Assembly (NCBI GenBank): GCA_016194505.1
Contig: JACQBK010000053.1
Coordinates: 1 to 38,129 of the forward strand
Origin: Ignavibacteriales bacterium
GTDB lineage: Bacteria > Bacteroidota > Ignavibacteria > UBA10030
Direction of reading: 5' to 3'
Length of the DNA: 38,129 bases
In this document: positions 25,603 through 35,387 of the stretch, in pieces
How the letters are laid out: each line of letters begins with the position of its first letter
Numbering within the stretch: the stretch's first letter is position 1
The notes under the pieces: model-generated
Databases searched by the model: none
Told to the model about the DNA's origin: nothing
The model's input: only the letters and a program-made list of their open reading frames with translations
Translations under genes and position numbers: made by a program

Positions 25603-26733
25603 ATGCCACAAAAAATTCGTGTCGGTGTGATTTTTGGCGGTCGCTCTGCCGAGCATGAAGTGTCGCTTGTCTCGGCGGCTTCGGTCATCAAAGCGCTCGA
25701 TAAAGAAAAGTACGAAGTGTTGCCCATCGGCATAACGCCGGAGGGGCGCTGGCTCAGCACCCACGAGGCGCTGAAGTTGTTGAAAGAGAAGAGCGCGGTT
25801 GATGATATTCCGGAGCATATTCTCGTGCCCGACCCCCGCAAACGGGGACTTGTGTTGCTTCACAAGGCTTCGGCAACGGATGACGCTCGTCAGGTGGATG
25901 TTTTTTTCCCCGTGCTGCATGGCACGTACGGCGAAGACGGCACCATCCAGGGATTGTTCGAGCTTGCAAATGTTCCGTATGTCGGCGCGGGTGTTCTCGG
26001 CTCCGCGGTTGGCATGGACAAAGTCATTCAGAAACATCTTCTGCAACAAGCGAAAATCCCGGTTGCTCCCGCTGTATGGTTTTTGTTCCCCGAATTTGAA
26101 ACTCATCGAAAAAAAATAATCGGTCAAATTGAAAAGAAGCTCCGGTATCCTTGTTTTGTGAAACCCGCGAACATGGGATCAAGCGTGGGGATCAGCAAGG
26201 CGCATACGAGAACCGAATTGATTGATGCGATATTCCTTGCCGGCGAGTTTGACAGGAAAATCCTGGTTGAGAAGGGAATAGAGCAAGCGCGCGAAATCGA
26301 ATGCAGTGTCTTGGGCAACGACGATCCGGTCGCGTCGGTACCGGGGGAAATTATACCATCGAACGAGTTCTACGACTACGATGCAAAATATGTTGACGGC
26401 AAATCCGCCGCGGTAATCCCCGCTAAGTTATTGAAGTTAGTAACGAAGAAAATTCAAGAGTATGCCGTCAGCGCGTTCAAAGCTCTCAGTTGCGAAGGCA
26501 TGGCGCGCGTGGATTTTCTCGTTACGAAAAAGACCAATACCATTTTCCTCAATGAGATTAACACTATCCCGGGGTTTACGCCCATCAGCATGTATCCCAA
26601 GCTATGGCAGGCATCGGGGCTTTCGTATCCCGCATTGCTGGATAAGCTGATTGAGCTTGCGATAGACCGGCATGAAGCAAAGAAAAAGCTAAAAACTTCT
26701 TATACGCCCAAGAAGGATTGGTACAAAGGTTAA
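25603..26733 (+). CDS. ddl: D-alanine--D-alanine ligase
   Basis: VIFGGRSAEHEVSLVSAASV, FPVLHGTYGEDGTIQGLFELANVPYVGAGVLGSAVGMDK, CFVKPANMGSSVGISKA, FLNEINTIPGFTPISMYPKLW. Confidence 0.98.
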   Translation: MPQKIRVGVIFGGRSAEHEVSLVSAASVIKALDKEKYEVLPIGITPEGRWLSTHEALKLLKEKSAVDDIPEHILVPDPRKRGLVLLHKASATDDARQVDVFFPVLHGTYGEDGTIQGLFELANVPYVGAGVLGSAVGMDKVIQKHLLQQAKIPVAPAVWFLFPEFETHRKKIIGQIEKKLRYPCFVKPANMGSSVGISKAHTRTELIDAIFLAGEFDRKILVEKGIEQAREIECSVLGNDDPVASVPGEIIPSNEFYDYDAKYVDGKSAAVIPAKLLKLVTKKIQEYAVSAFKALSCEGMARVDFLVTKKTNTIFLNEINTIPGFTPISMYPKLWQASGLSYPALLDKLIELAIDRHEAKKKLKTSYTPKKDWYKG

Positions 26734-26739
26734 GAGAGC

Positions 26740-26927
26740 ACATATCTTTACGTATCGCTCCTGACGGAGCTTGCCTTTATTCTTTTTAAATTGTGCTAAT
26801 AACATAACGTCCCTACGGGACTTGTACTATTTCAACTCCTTATTGGTTTTATGATCACCGGCTCCGTAGGAGCCGAGTGTTTATAGATTGTTTAAAAGAA
26901 CAATAAAGCTCCATAGGAGCGATATGT
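26740..26927. repeat. Approximately 190-bp element with terminal inverted repeats and internal hairpins
   Basis: Ends ACATATC..ATCGCTCCTGACGGAGCTT and AAAGCTCCATAGGAGCGATATGT; internal GTCCCTACGGGAC and GGCTCCGTAGGAGCC. Confidence 0.75.
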
Positions 26928-26989
26928 TCAATGTTCTAAGGTTGTCACGCCAGTTTGGGAAATGAGACATTGTATAATTCTGCTAAAAT

Positions 26990-27033
26990 CTGCCTGCCCG
27001 ACGCCTGCCTGCCGCAGGCACGGCAGGCGGACG
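26990..27033. repeat. GCCTGCC/GGCAGGC palindromic repeat
   Basis: tgcctgcccgacgcctgcctgccgcaggcacggcaggcggacg. Confidence 0.85.
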
Positions 27034-27066
27034 TCCCAATCGGCGTAATCTGTAAAATCAACTCAT

Positions 27067-27447
27067 TTGCAAAACCCAAAAAATAAGGCTACCTTTGAAA
27101 TCATGGAAGGACAATTTTTAAGAAAAACCCCCAAGCGGCAGTGGTTGAACGGTATTACAAAAAAACTGTTCAAAACAAAACGCCGCGCAGTACTAGTTAT
27201 TGCGGGAGTTATTGTTATCCCGTATGTGTTATTCAATAATCGGGGAGTAATAACCCGCATAAAGCTTGAACATCAGCGCAAGGAGATGATCGAGAAAGTC
27301 CGCGCTGCGGATGAAGAGAACAAGCGTTTGCAATCCTATCTTAAAGCCCTCGATGGCGATAAGAAAACAATCGAGAAAGTTGCCCGCGAAAAATACGGCA
27401 TGGCGCGTCAAGGAGAAACGGTTTATAAAGTAAAGAAAGCCGAGTAA
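27067..27447 (+). CDS. Septum formation initiator family protein (FtsB/DivIC-like)
   Basis: 126 aa; one TM followed by coiled coil RKEMIEKVRAADEENKRLQSYLKALDGDKKTIEKVAREKYGMARQGETVYKV. True start may be ATG 27103. Confidence 0.85.
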   Translation: MQNPKNKATFEIMEGQFLRKTPKRQWLNGITKKLFKTKRRAVLVIAGVIVIPYVLFNNRGVITRIKLEHQRKEMIEKVRAADEENKRLQSYLKALDGDKKTIEKVAREKYGMARQGETVYKVKKAE

Positions 27448-27525
27448 AATCAGATTGCCCAATGTATTAATAGAACTATTTCAAATAAATAAATTTGTGG
27501 TTTGAACAGATACAAAAGCAAAAAC

Positions 27526-27623
27526 TGACCCCATCTCCCGAAGGGATGCCTTCGGCACTAACCTTCCCCTAAAGGGGAAGGAATTTTTTCTCCCCCTTCA
27601 GGGGGGAGATTAAGAGGGGGTCA
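27526..27623. repeat. TGACCCC..GGGGTCA-bounded element with internal hairpins
   Basis: Ends TGACCCC / GGGGTCA; inside CCGAAGGGATGCCTTCGG, CCTTCCCCTAAAGGGGAAGG and CTCCCCCTTCAGGGGGGAG. Confidence 0.8.
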
Positions 27624-27753
27624 TAAAACACAAGATTACTTTTTAGAACTGGTAGTAGTGATAAGCGAGCCAACATCAAGCACCAAATAATGATGTTGGT
27701 TTTTAAGTTTAAAAAGAATCCCCAATCATCAATCTATAATCCGCAATCAAATC

Positions 27754-29085
27754 GTGTCTGACTTGTTTTCAAACGAACCGCCCTCGAAGAAGCGAGATAT
27801 TTCGGAAGCGACGCCGCTTGCCGAGCGCGTCCGTCCGCAAACGCTTGATGCGTTTATCGGTCAAAGCCATTTGATCGGAGAGGGCAAGCCCCTGCGTGTC
27901 ATGATCGAGCAAGGTGAGATCGGCTCTATGATTCTCTGGGGACCACCCGGTGTAGGGAAAACGACTCTTGCCCGTTTGATCGCTCACCATATCACAGCGG
28001 AATTTTTTCAGCTCAATGCAGTTTCATCAGGAGTGAAAGAAGTCCGCGACGTGATTGCAGGCGCCGAGAAAAATCGGAAGTTTCAAAACAAGCGCACGAT
28101 TCTTTTTATTGACGAGATTCATCGCTTCAACAAGGCGCAGCAGGATGCGCTCCTGCACAGCGTAGAGGAAGGCGTCATCACCTTGATTGGCGCAACGACG
28201 GAAAATCCTTCGTTTGAAGTCATTTCGCCGCTTCTTTCCCGCTGTCGCGTTTATGTTATGGAGCCGTTGGGAAAAGAGGAACTGGATGCCATTCTCAATC
28301 AAGCGCTCAAGAACGATCCCATTCTCTCCAAACGAAGGATTGAAATTGAAGATCGGGAATTTCTGATGCTTCTTTCCGGCGGCGATGCCCGAAAACTTCT
28401 GAACGGACTTGAAACAGCACTGCGCTTGACGAAACCGGGTCCTCACAACAGCGCCATCATCACAAAACAGAAGATCGAGGAAGCGTTCCAGCGAAAATAT
28501 ACGCTGTACGATAAGGGCGGCGAGCAGCATTACGATACGATCTCCGCGTTCATTAAAAGCTTGCGCGGCAGCGACCCCGACGCCGCGATATACTGGATGG
28601 CGCGGATGTTAGACGGCGGGGAAGACCCGAAATTTATCGCCCGCAGGATGGTTGTGCTTGCATCGGAGGATGTGGGTAACGCAGACCCGCAAGCGCTGGT
28701 GCTTGCCACCTCGTGCTTTACCGCCATTGACTATGTCGGCATGCCGGAAGCGCGCATCATCCTCTCTCAAACTGCCGCGTACCTTGCCTCTGCGCCGAAG
28801 AGCAACGCGTCGTATATGGCGGTGGAGGAAGCATGGAAGGACGTCCGCACTGAGCCGAACCTTCCCGTTCCGCTGCACATTCGCAATGCCCCCACCAAGC
28901 TTATGGAGGATTTAAACTATGGGAAGGATTATAAGTACAGCCACAATTACGACGACCATTTTGTGGAACAGCAATATCTTCCCGATAACCTGAAGGATAA
29001 GATTTATTATAAGCCCACGGACATTGGCAAAGAGAAAGAGATTCGCGAGCGGTTGAATAAATTATGGAAGAAAAAACAGCGGTAA
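27754..29085 (+). CDS. rarA: Replication-associated recombination protein A (AAA ATPase, RarA/MgsA)
   Basis: GTG start; [95 protein letters not shown]. Confidence 0.96.
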   Translation: MSDLFSNEPPSKKRDISEATPLAERVRPQTLDAFIGQSHLIGEGKPLRVMIEQGEIGSMILWGPPGVGKTTLARLIAHHITAEFFQLNAVSSGVKEVRDVIAGAEKNRKFQNKRTILFIDEIHRFNKAQQDALLHSVEEGVITLIGATTENPSFEVISPLLSRCRVYVMEPLGKEELDAILNQALKNDPILSKRRIEIEDREFLMLLSGGDARKLLNGLETALRLTKPGPHNSAIITKQKIEEAFQRKYTLYDKGGEQHYDTISAFIKSLRGSDPDAAIYWMARMLDGGEDPKFIARRMVVLASEDVGNADPQALVLATSCFTAIDYVGMPEARIILSQTAAYLASAPKSNASYMAVEEAWKDVRTEPNLPVPLHIRNAPTKLMEDLNYGKDYKYSHNYDDHFVEQQYLPDNLKDKIYYKPTDIGKEKEIRERLNKLWKKKQR

Positions 29086-29331
29086 GGATAGAGGTGCGCG
29101 CCGTGTCTTACTGAGAGTTGAAATTTTGCAGGAAACGAGACGGGGATGTATTAAAAATTGCTAAAACAACTATATGGTAACAAGGATAGTTTGAAGCAAT
29201 GATTCTTAATAACCTTTTGTGTGGTTCGCTGTTTCTTGTTATATTGACTTATAAAAGAAGTTCTTTAAGATGTGGTAGTATCAAAATTTTAAATTGTGTC
29301 TAAATACAGACTAGAACAAGGGAGAGTCCGT

Positions 29332-30669
29332 ATGAAAACAATCGTATTGGGAATTATGATACTAGTCATTACACTTTCAGCGTGTAATGATTCAGGTGTT
29401 TCTACAACCTCAGAGCCTACTCAAAAGAAATTTATTTCCATTCTTGATTCATCGCTTACTATCACGGCTTCATTGCATAACGGTTCAGACAAACCAACGG
29501 TGATAGTGCGAGGGAAAATTCTGTATCGGGTAGAAATAGAATCTGTGGCTCTACTCTCTGTTAAGTTGCAATATTCGTTTTCTGCCAAGCCCTTAGATGT
29601 CAGCGGAAAGTCAAAATCATATGGTCAACTTGATTCCATTATCATCAATGATACTCTTAAAAACGTCCTTCCTTTTACGAACAAACCGTTGAAGAAAATC
29701 CAACTTAAGCTTCGTGTTAATGATCTAAATATAACCTCAACCGAAGTTGTGGATTTAAATATCAAAGCGTTTTGCAAATGGGAGGGAAACCCGGAGCCTG
29801 GGATACTAAATATCCCACTTCGGAGTAATCAAAGCGTAAGGACGGGTGATATATTTTGGGCGAGGAATGGGAGTGGATTTTATTTTCATATTAGTCGAAA
29901 TGAAAGCGAAATTGTCTGTTTCTATTCCCTCACTACGTCTTCAATTGATGAGATCACACCCCCCAATATGCTGTTGAGAGCCTTTGAGGAAACCCCTGAT
30001 GGAAAATATTTGCTTTTGGCTGATAATAACGCCCAGCCGTCAAATATCTATTTGTTCGATTTAACATCGCGAACAATGGCTACCCTTATTCCGGCTCGCG
30101 ATAGTCTCATTGTCACATCAGCGAGTTGCTCCGCTAACGGAAAAACAATCGCTTTTACAACAATGCCAACGGGTCATGTAGCATACGCAATTTCTATGTG
30201 GTTGTTTGATAGAACGGATGCCTCACTCAAACAAGTGAATCCCACGTCGTTGCCGAGTTATCAAACTATCACGGGTTGGGTTCAAGGAAGTAACGATAAA
30301 ATTGTTTTCCATATGAATTTTATGGACATCCTGTTCTTTTCAATATCAAATCAAGCAACGTCAAGGGTATACTATTCTTACAATTTTTACCCGAGAAATT
30401 TATTGGCTGATCGTTTCTCAGTTTTAGGCTCGTTCACATTTCAAAATATTTCTTTTGATGTTATTGAGGTTGGTGAGATTCAACTTGCTTTGTTTGATAT
30501 CACCGGTCAACCGGTAAAACAATTGACATTTTCGCCGGGTCTAATTTTTGATTATGCAATAGCACCTGACGGCAGTAAGCTTGCTTTCTCCGCTTATCGC
30601 AACACTACAAAAGCATTAGAATTATTCCTACTACCTCTGCAAGGGCATATTTTAGCAAAGTCACAATGA
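29332..30669 (+). CDS. Hypothetical lipoprotein with TolB/PD40-like propeller
   Basis: MKTIVLGIMILVITLSACNDSG lipobox; ETPDGKYLLLADNNAQPSNIYLFDL, SANGKTIAFTT, APDGSKLAFSAYRNTTKALELFLL. Confidence 0.78.
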   Translation: MKTIVLGIMILVITLSACNDSGVSTTSEPTQKKFISILDSSLTITASLHNGSDKPTVIVRGKILYRVEIESVALLSVKLQYSFSAKPLDVSGKSKSYGQLDSIIINDTLKNVLPFTNKPLKKIQLKLRVNDLNITSTEVVDLNIKAFCKWEGNPEPGILNIPLRSNQSVRTGDIFWARNGSGFYFHISRNESEIVCFYSLTTSSIDEITPPNMLLRAFEETPDGKYLLLADNNAQPSNIYLFDLTSRTMATLIPARDSLIVTSASCSANGKTIAFTTMPTGHVAYAISMWLFDRTDASLKQVNPTSLPSYQTITGWVQGSNDKIVFHMNFMDILFFSISNQATSRVYYSYNFYPRNLLADRFSVLGSFTFQNISFDVIEVGEIQLALFDITGQPVKQLTFSPGLIFDYAIAPDGSKLAFSAYRNTTKALELFLLPLQGHILAKSQ

Positions 30670-31229
30670 TAAACCTTTCCGCCCAAGGCATCCAAAAATT
30701 TTTCTCGACGTACCACCGCAAGGAAATCTCAGACTCCGCGCTGAAGCGGGCGGGCATTTTGCTGTTGCTATTTGAAGAACAAGGCATCCTTCATTTTCTA
30801 CTCACCAAGCGCACGGAAGACGTTGAGCATCATAAAGGGCAAATTTCCTTTCCGGGAGGCTCGGTTGATGCCGGGGACGATGATATTATCGCTACTGCCT
30901 TACGGGAAACAGAAGAAGAGATAGGGTTGAAGAAAGACCTCGTGCAGGTGTTCGGATTGTTCGATGATCAATGGGTCCCATCCGGCTTTGTCATTACCCC
31001 CGTCGTTGCATTTTTGCCGGCAATGCCTTCTTTGAATCCTAATAAAGAGGAAGTGGCGGAAATCCTCAAAATCCCTGTCTCATTTTTTTTGGATAAAAAG
31101 AACGAGCGAGTGGAGCAACGGTATCGCAACGGCGTTCTCCTTGATGTTTACTTTTATAAGTACGACTCACACGAAGTGTGGGGCGCTACAGCCGCCATCA
31201 TTCGGGCGTTTCTCCGGGCATTGCGGTAG
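30666..31229 (+). CDS. NUDIX hydrolase, CoA pyrophosphatase-like
   Basis: FLLTKRTEDVEHHKGQISFPGGSVDAGDDDIIATALRETEEEIGL: NUDIX box plus the upstream HKGQISFPGG signature. ATGA overlap with the upstream gene. Confidence 0.94.
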   Translation: MINLSAQGIQKFFSTYHRKEISDSALKRAGILLLLFEEQGILHFLLTKRTEDVEHHKGQISFPGGSVDAGDDDIIATALRETEEEIGLKKDLVQVFGLFDDQWVPSGFVITPVVAFLPAMPSLNPNKEEVAEILKIPVSFFLDKKNERVEQRYRNGVLLDVYFYKYDSHEVWGATAAIIRAFLRALR

Positions 31230-31244
31230 AGGAGCGATATGTAG

Positions 31245-31262
31245 GTCGAACTTTAGTTCGAC
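31245..31262. repeat. Palindrome GTCGAACTTTAGTTCGAC
   Basis: Perfect 8-bp inverted repeat preceded by TGTAG. Confidence 0.8.
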
Positions 31263-31334
31263 AAACTGTAACCGTGATGCAATTGCATTTATTAAGGGTA
31301 TTGAGACTTTCCTGCGCTCTGCGTATCGAGAAAA

Positions 31335-31374
31335 GGCAAATTGTCCCGAGGGGATTCCTTTGGAAAAATTCGCC
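31335..31374. repeat. Diverged copy of the 8305-8354 stem-loop, opposite orientation
   Basis: GGCAAATTGTCCCGAGGGGATTCCTTTGGAAAAATTCGCC vs reverse complement of the 8310 region GGCGTATTGTCCCAAAGGGATTCCGTTGGAACAATACGCC. Confidence 0.85.
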
Positions 31375-31474
31375 TTATTTGATTTTTCCAAAAAATTCCC
31401 TTTGTATTTTTGGGATTTTTTTGTATCTTGAGTGCCACAACAATGAAAAAAGTTCGTTACTAACGGAGAAAAGG

Positions 31475-31729
31475 ATGCCACAACATAAATCAGCAGAAAA
31501 ACGAGTTCGTCAAAGCGCCAGACGGCATACCCGCAATAAGGCAAATCTTTCTAAGATTAAGACGTTGGTTAAGAACGTCCGTACGGTGAAAGAGAAGGAC
31601 AAAGCTGCCGCCGCTCTCAAAATAGCGGTCAAGACTCTCGACCAGCTTGCGGGAAAAGGCGTGATCCACAAGAACAGAGCCGCCAACCAAAAGTCTAAGC
31701 TGACGAAGCTCGTTAACGCACTTAAGTAA
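31475..31729 (+). CDS. rpsT: 30S ribosomal protein S20
   Basis: MPQHKSAEKRVRQSARRHTRNKANLSKIKTLVKNV...AVKTLDQLAGKGVIHKNRAANQKSKLTKLVNALK; AACGGAGAAAAGG ribosome-binding region upstream. Confidence 0.96.
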   Translation: MPQHKSAEKRVRQSARRHTRNKANLSKIKTLVKNVRTVKEKDKAAAALKIAVKTLDQLAGKGVIHKNRAANQKSKLTKLVNALK

Positions 31730-31755
31730 TCTGCAATTGTACAGGTTTAAAAAGA

Positions 31756-31790
31756 AAACCCTGAGCACGTACAGTGTTCAGGGTTTTTTA
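31756..31790 (+). terminator. Rho-independent terminator of rpsT
   Basis: AAACCCTGAGCAC-GTACA-GTGTTCAGGGTTT followed by TTTT. Confidence 0.88.
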
Positions 31791-31849
31791 ATGTTATTCC
31801 CGTCCCGCTTTGCGGAATAAACTTCAACCGGGATTCGGAAATTTAAGCA

Positions 31850-31990
31850 AAACTGGACTCCTCCCGACTTGTCGGGACGGGAGTGACATGAAGACAGATT
31901 TATTCTTGAACTTAAAACCTACAACATTCAACTTTCAACCTACAACCTATCCCGATACAAAACATCGGGACGCAAAAAGCGCGCAACCGT
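31850..31990. repeat. Two TCCCGA..TCGGGA palindromes within word-repeat DNA
   Basis: TCCCGACTTGTCGGGA (31862-31877, identical to 18361-18376) and TCCCGATACAAAACATCGGGA (31950-31970, identical to 18418-18438). Confidence 0.9.
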
Positions 31991-31991
31991 T

Positions 31992-33302
31992 TTACCCCTG
32001 CTGTTTCTTCATCTCTTCTAACTCGGCAATGCGAGCCTCAAATTTTTCCCGCTCGGCAGGCTTGTTGAGTGCTAACGTTCGATACGCTTTAATAGCATCA
32101 TCAAACCATCCTTGCTTCACATAAATCTCGGCGAGCGTTGGCGTAACAAAGCCGCTTCCCGCCGCAGTATCTGCTTCGCTGGCAGTGCGGGTTTCTTTCT
32201 GCGAAAAATTTATTACCGGTGTGATCTTCTTCGGAGTCTTTAGCTTCTCAGCAAGCTCTTCGATTTGATTGGGTTCAGGGGAAGCCGGGTCAGAGTTGCC
32301 GGCGAAAAACTCTTCCAGCGTCATCGTATTTTCCGTGCCCGCAAGCTCATTCTGTATCGTTGATGCGAATTGGTCATAGCCGGTGTTGTCGGCAGGCGTT
32401 TCGGGTGTTTCCGCCTGTGTGCTCATTGCTGTGAGTGCTTCAAGTCCGCTGAACCCATCGTCGGTGACGGCAGGTTCGGAAGTTTGCGGCGTCGGCTCTT
32501 CTGCCTGACCGAACATATCCAATAACGATGAGCCTTGCTCTGTTTCGGCAGTTGATGGTTCTGCCGTTGGAGTTTCAGTTGTTGCGCCAAACCCGAATGG
32601 GTCAGCCGCAGGCTCTTCTTGTGTCTCTGTTCTTAACGCGGCGAGTGGGTCAACTTCTTCTGTTGCTTGGGGTGTTTCCCTCGCCGGCTCGCCGAACCCC
32701 GTATCTCCAAAACCGGATATCGTTTCAGGCTGAGGTTGTTCAGCCTCAAAAGCCGTCGGTGTGGTTTCTGCTTCGGGTGTAGGTTCAGAAGAAACGGTAG
32801 CTCCAAAATCCGATTGCTCCGGTTGAGCTAACTTTTCTGCTTGGAACGGCGCTTCAGCTTCAAAAGTCGGAACGGGTTCTTCAGCAACAGGCTCTTCCAT
32901 TTGCACCGGCTGAGGTTCTTCAACTGCAATCTCTTCTTGTAAGATCGTCTCTTCTGTTGCAACGGTTTCCGAAGGAAATTTCACTGCAGGCGCGGCGCTG
33001 AGATCGATGTTTGCAGAGAGACGGGCGACGGTTTCGTTTGTCGGAAGAAACTCCTGCACCACGTTAAACTCATGTTTCGCCTCCGCCAGCATTTGGAGCG
33101 CGAGGAGCGCTTTCCCTTTGATCAAATGGGCGGTCGAATAATAGGGATGGTGAGCAAGACCTTCATCACACAGGCGCAGGGCTTGTTCCGCTTTGCCGGT
33201 TTGGAGATAGTATCCGGCAAGCCAAGCAAACACAGGGGATTTTGGCTGTGCGGCAAGTCGCTTTTCGAGCGTGGTGATGCGTTCTTGAAGTAAATCAGCC
33301 AT
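31992..33302 (-). CDS. Tetratricopeptide repeat protein with long acidic low-complexity linker
   Basis: N-terminal TPRs (SPVFAWLAGYYLQTGKAEQALRLCDEGLAHHPYYSTAHLIKGKALL), about 230 aa E/P/T-rich linker, C-terminal TPR (LAEIYVKQGWFDDAIKAYRTLALNKP). Confidence 0.85.
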   Translation of the reverse strand: MADLLQERITTLEKRLAAQPKSPVFAWLAGYYLQTGKAEQALRLCDEGLAHHPYYSTAHLIKGKALLALQMLAEAKHEFNVVQEFLPTNETVARLSANIDLSAAPAVKFPSETVATEETILQEEIAVEEPQPVQMEEPVAEEPVPTFEAEAPFQAEKLAQPEQSDFGATVSSEPTPEAETTPTAFEAEQPQPETISGFGDTGFGEPARETPQATEEVDPLAALRTETQEEPAADPFGFGATTETPTAEPSTAETEQGSSLLDMFGQAEEPTPQTSEPAVTDDGFSGLEALTAMSTQAETPETPADNTGYDQFASTIQNELAGTENTMTLEEFFAGNSDPASPEPNQIEELAEKLKTPKKITPVINFSQKETRTASEADTAAGSGFVTPTLAEIYVKQGWFDDAIKAYRTLALNKPAEREKFEARIAELEEMKKQQG

Positions 33303-33307
33303 GAGTG

Positions 33308-34849
33308 TTATTGCTGTTGTGAAGCGGCAAAGGCTTCCTTTTTTAACCTACGGGCTTCGAGCGCGTGCTTGATTGAAAGCGCGGAAACGAATGCAAATCC
33401 CGAAAAGTACAACAACTGGAACGGTACCGCCGCAATCTGCAAGTAATATAATGAAGAAATTAACCCGAAGAAACAATAAATTGCAAGACCAAACTCAACA
33501 AACACGACCCAATCCAGCTTTAACGGCACGTATTTCTTTCCGATCCAGGAGTCTTTTTTCCCTTCGATCATATATTTCGGCGTGCGGACGAACTCGCTTT
33601 TCTTCTTAAACAATCCCTCGAAGACAGCGCGGGAATTATTTACTGCAAACCCCATACTGCCCGCCATAAAAAGAGGGAATAACAACAGCCGCCTGCGCCA
33701 ATCGGGATATACTGCCTTTTGGGAGAGCATATAGAAAAGAAATGAGCCGATAAACGCCAGAACAAATACGGACATCAGCGCAAAATACGCTTCGTGTCCT
33801 CCTTGCTGTTTAATAAAGATAAGTGGCACGTTCAGTAATCCTGCCAGCAGGATAAAGGGGAAAACGATATTGTTCGTAAGATGAAACGTCGAGTGGATTT
33901 TGACCCGCAAAGGGATTTTCGCTTTCCATACCGCGGGCAGCATTTTCCGCGCTGTTTCGATAGCGCCTTTTGTCCATCGGAACTGTTGCGATTTCAGCGC
34001 ATTGACTCCTGCCGGTAATTCTGCGGGAGAGGTGAAATCGTTCAAATATTTGAATTTCCAACCTTTCAGTTGAGCGCGATAGCTTAAGTCGAGGTCTTCG
34101 GTTAGTGTATCGGATTGCCAGTTGCCGGCATCCTCGATGCACGTCTTTCGCCAGATGCCGCCCGTGCCGTTGAAGTTGATGAAGAACCCGACTTGGTTGC
34201 GGACTTGCTGTTCCATGACAAAATGCCCATCTAACGCCATCGCCTGCGTTCGTGTCAAGAGCGAGTAATCGCTATTGAGATGTTCCCAGCGTGTCTGTAC
34301 CAATCCTATTTTTTCATCCTGGAAGAAATAGGGGAGCGTCTCCAGCAAGAAATCTTTCTTTGGAACGAAATCCGCATCGAAGATTGCCACAAACTCGCCC
34401 CGAGCAGTAACCAACCCGTTGCGCAACGCGCCCGCTTTGTAGCCTGAACGATTGATTCGATGAATATGCTTAATATCGAATCCAAGTTGTTGGTACGTCC
34501 GAACGATGTTGTCTATAATTTGATAGGTCTCGTCCGTTGAATCATCCAGAACCTGGACTTCCAATTTCTCCTTCGGATACTCTATACTGCAGACGGAGGT
34601 GATGAGCCGCTCAACGACATAGAATTCGTTGAACACAGGAAGCTGAATGGTAACGACAGGCTCCCGCCCAAGCGCCGGCGTTTCTTCCTCCTTGCTCCGG
34701 TTTCTGAGGTAGTGATACACCATCACAAAACCATGCGCCCCGAATGTGAAGAGGATAAGAAGTGAGAAAAAATAAAGATACAGGACGATGTCTGCAAGAT
34801 AGTTATTTTGCAGAATCTCCTGCCGGAAGAAAAATGTTGCAATCGTCAT
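33308..34849 (-). CDS. Glycosyltransferase family 2, cellulose synthase-like, membrane
   Basis: PVVTIQLPVFNEFYVVERLITSVCSIEYPKEKLEVQVLDDSTDET, AIFDADFVP, TEDLDLSYRAQLKGW, QQFRWTKG (QxxRW), multiple TMs. Confidence 0.94.
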   Translation of the reverse strand: MTIATFFFRQEILQNNYLADIVLYLYFFSLLILFTFGAHGFVMVYHYLRNRSKEEETPALGREPVVTIQLPVFNEFYVVERLITSVCSIEYPKEKLEVQVLDDSTDETYQIIDNIVRTYQQLGFDIKHIHRINRSGYKAGALRNGLVTARGEFVAIFDADFVPKKDFLLETLPYFFQDEKIGLVQTRWEHLNSDYSLLTRTQAMALDGHFVMEQQVRNQVGFFINFNGTGGIWRKTCIEDAGNWQSDTLTEDLDLSYRAQLKGWKFKYLNDFTSPAELPAGVNALKSQQFRWTKGAIETARKMLPAVWKAKIPLRVKIHSTFHLTNNIVFPFILLAGLLNVPLIFIKQQGGHEAYFALMSVFVLAFIGSFLFYMLSQKAVYPDWRRRLLLFPLFMAGSMGFAVNNSRAVFEGLFKKKSEFVRTPKYMIEGKKDSWIGKKYVPLKLDWVVFVEFGLAIYCFFGLISSLYYLQIAAVPFQLLYFSGFAFVSALSIKHALEARRLKKEAFAASQQQ

Positions 34850-34856
34850 AATGAAT

Positions 34857-35387
34857 TTACCATCCTGCTACTGTTTCGTTAAGAATATCTTCTGTTATTT
34901 TCCGTATCGCCTCTTTGATGCCGTCGTTGCGTTGCGTAGCTCCGCCGCCCGACTCATAATCTCCCCAGTTGCTGAATTCCTTTTCCCAAACTTTCTTGCG
35001 TAATTTCAGGTCTTGAAACGTTACCCGCACGGTAACGGTAATGCGGCGCTTTGCAACCTGATCGCCGCCTTGAATAACAATGGGGGCGTCTTTTACATTG
35101 GTGATAACCCCCTCCAACATCGAATCTGCCGAGCCGCGATCCGCCGTCTGCAATGTGTTATCGTTCACGAACCGCTTGAGGAGTTCGCGGGAAAACTCGT
35201 TCCGTAACGTTGGATCGCCGTAGCCGCTTTGATCTTCCACAATCGGGATTGCGATTGTTTTCAGGTGCGGCGGAACAGAAGCTCCGGTAAATGAATAGGG
35301 ACAGCCCGCACATCCGGATAAGCCAAGTAAAAGGTACAAGGTAAAAATGAAAAAATCGCTTTTTATAATCTGCGTTCTCTTACTCAT
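34857..35387 (-). CDS. LptE-like LPS-assembly lipoprotein
   Basis: Lipobox LLLGLSGCAG; YSFTGASVPPHLKTIAIPIVEDQSGYGDPTLRNEFSRELLKRF...GIKEAIRKITEDILNETVAGW. ATG 35387 overlaps the stop of the upstream activator gene. Confidence 0.85.
   Translation of the reverse strand: MSKRTQIIKSDFFIFTLYLLLGLSGCAGCPYSFTGASVPPHLKTIAIPIVEDQSGYGDPTLRNEFSRELLKRFVNDNTLQTADRGSADSMLEGVITNVKDAPIVIQGGDQVAKRRITVTVRVTFQDLKLRKKVWEKEFSNWGDYESGGGATQRNDGIKEAIRKITEDILNETVAGW

Noticed and set aside
31178-31474. N-terminal extension of the rpsT ORF
   Set aside because: Overlaps the Nudix gene and palindromic repeats; canonical S20 start MPQHKSAEKR at 31475 has a ribosome-binding region.
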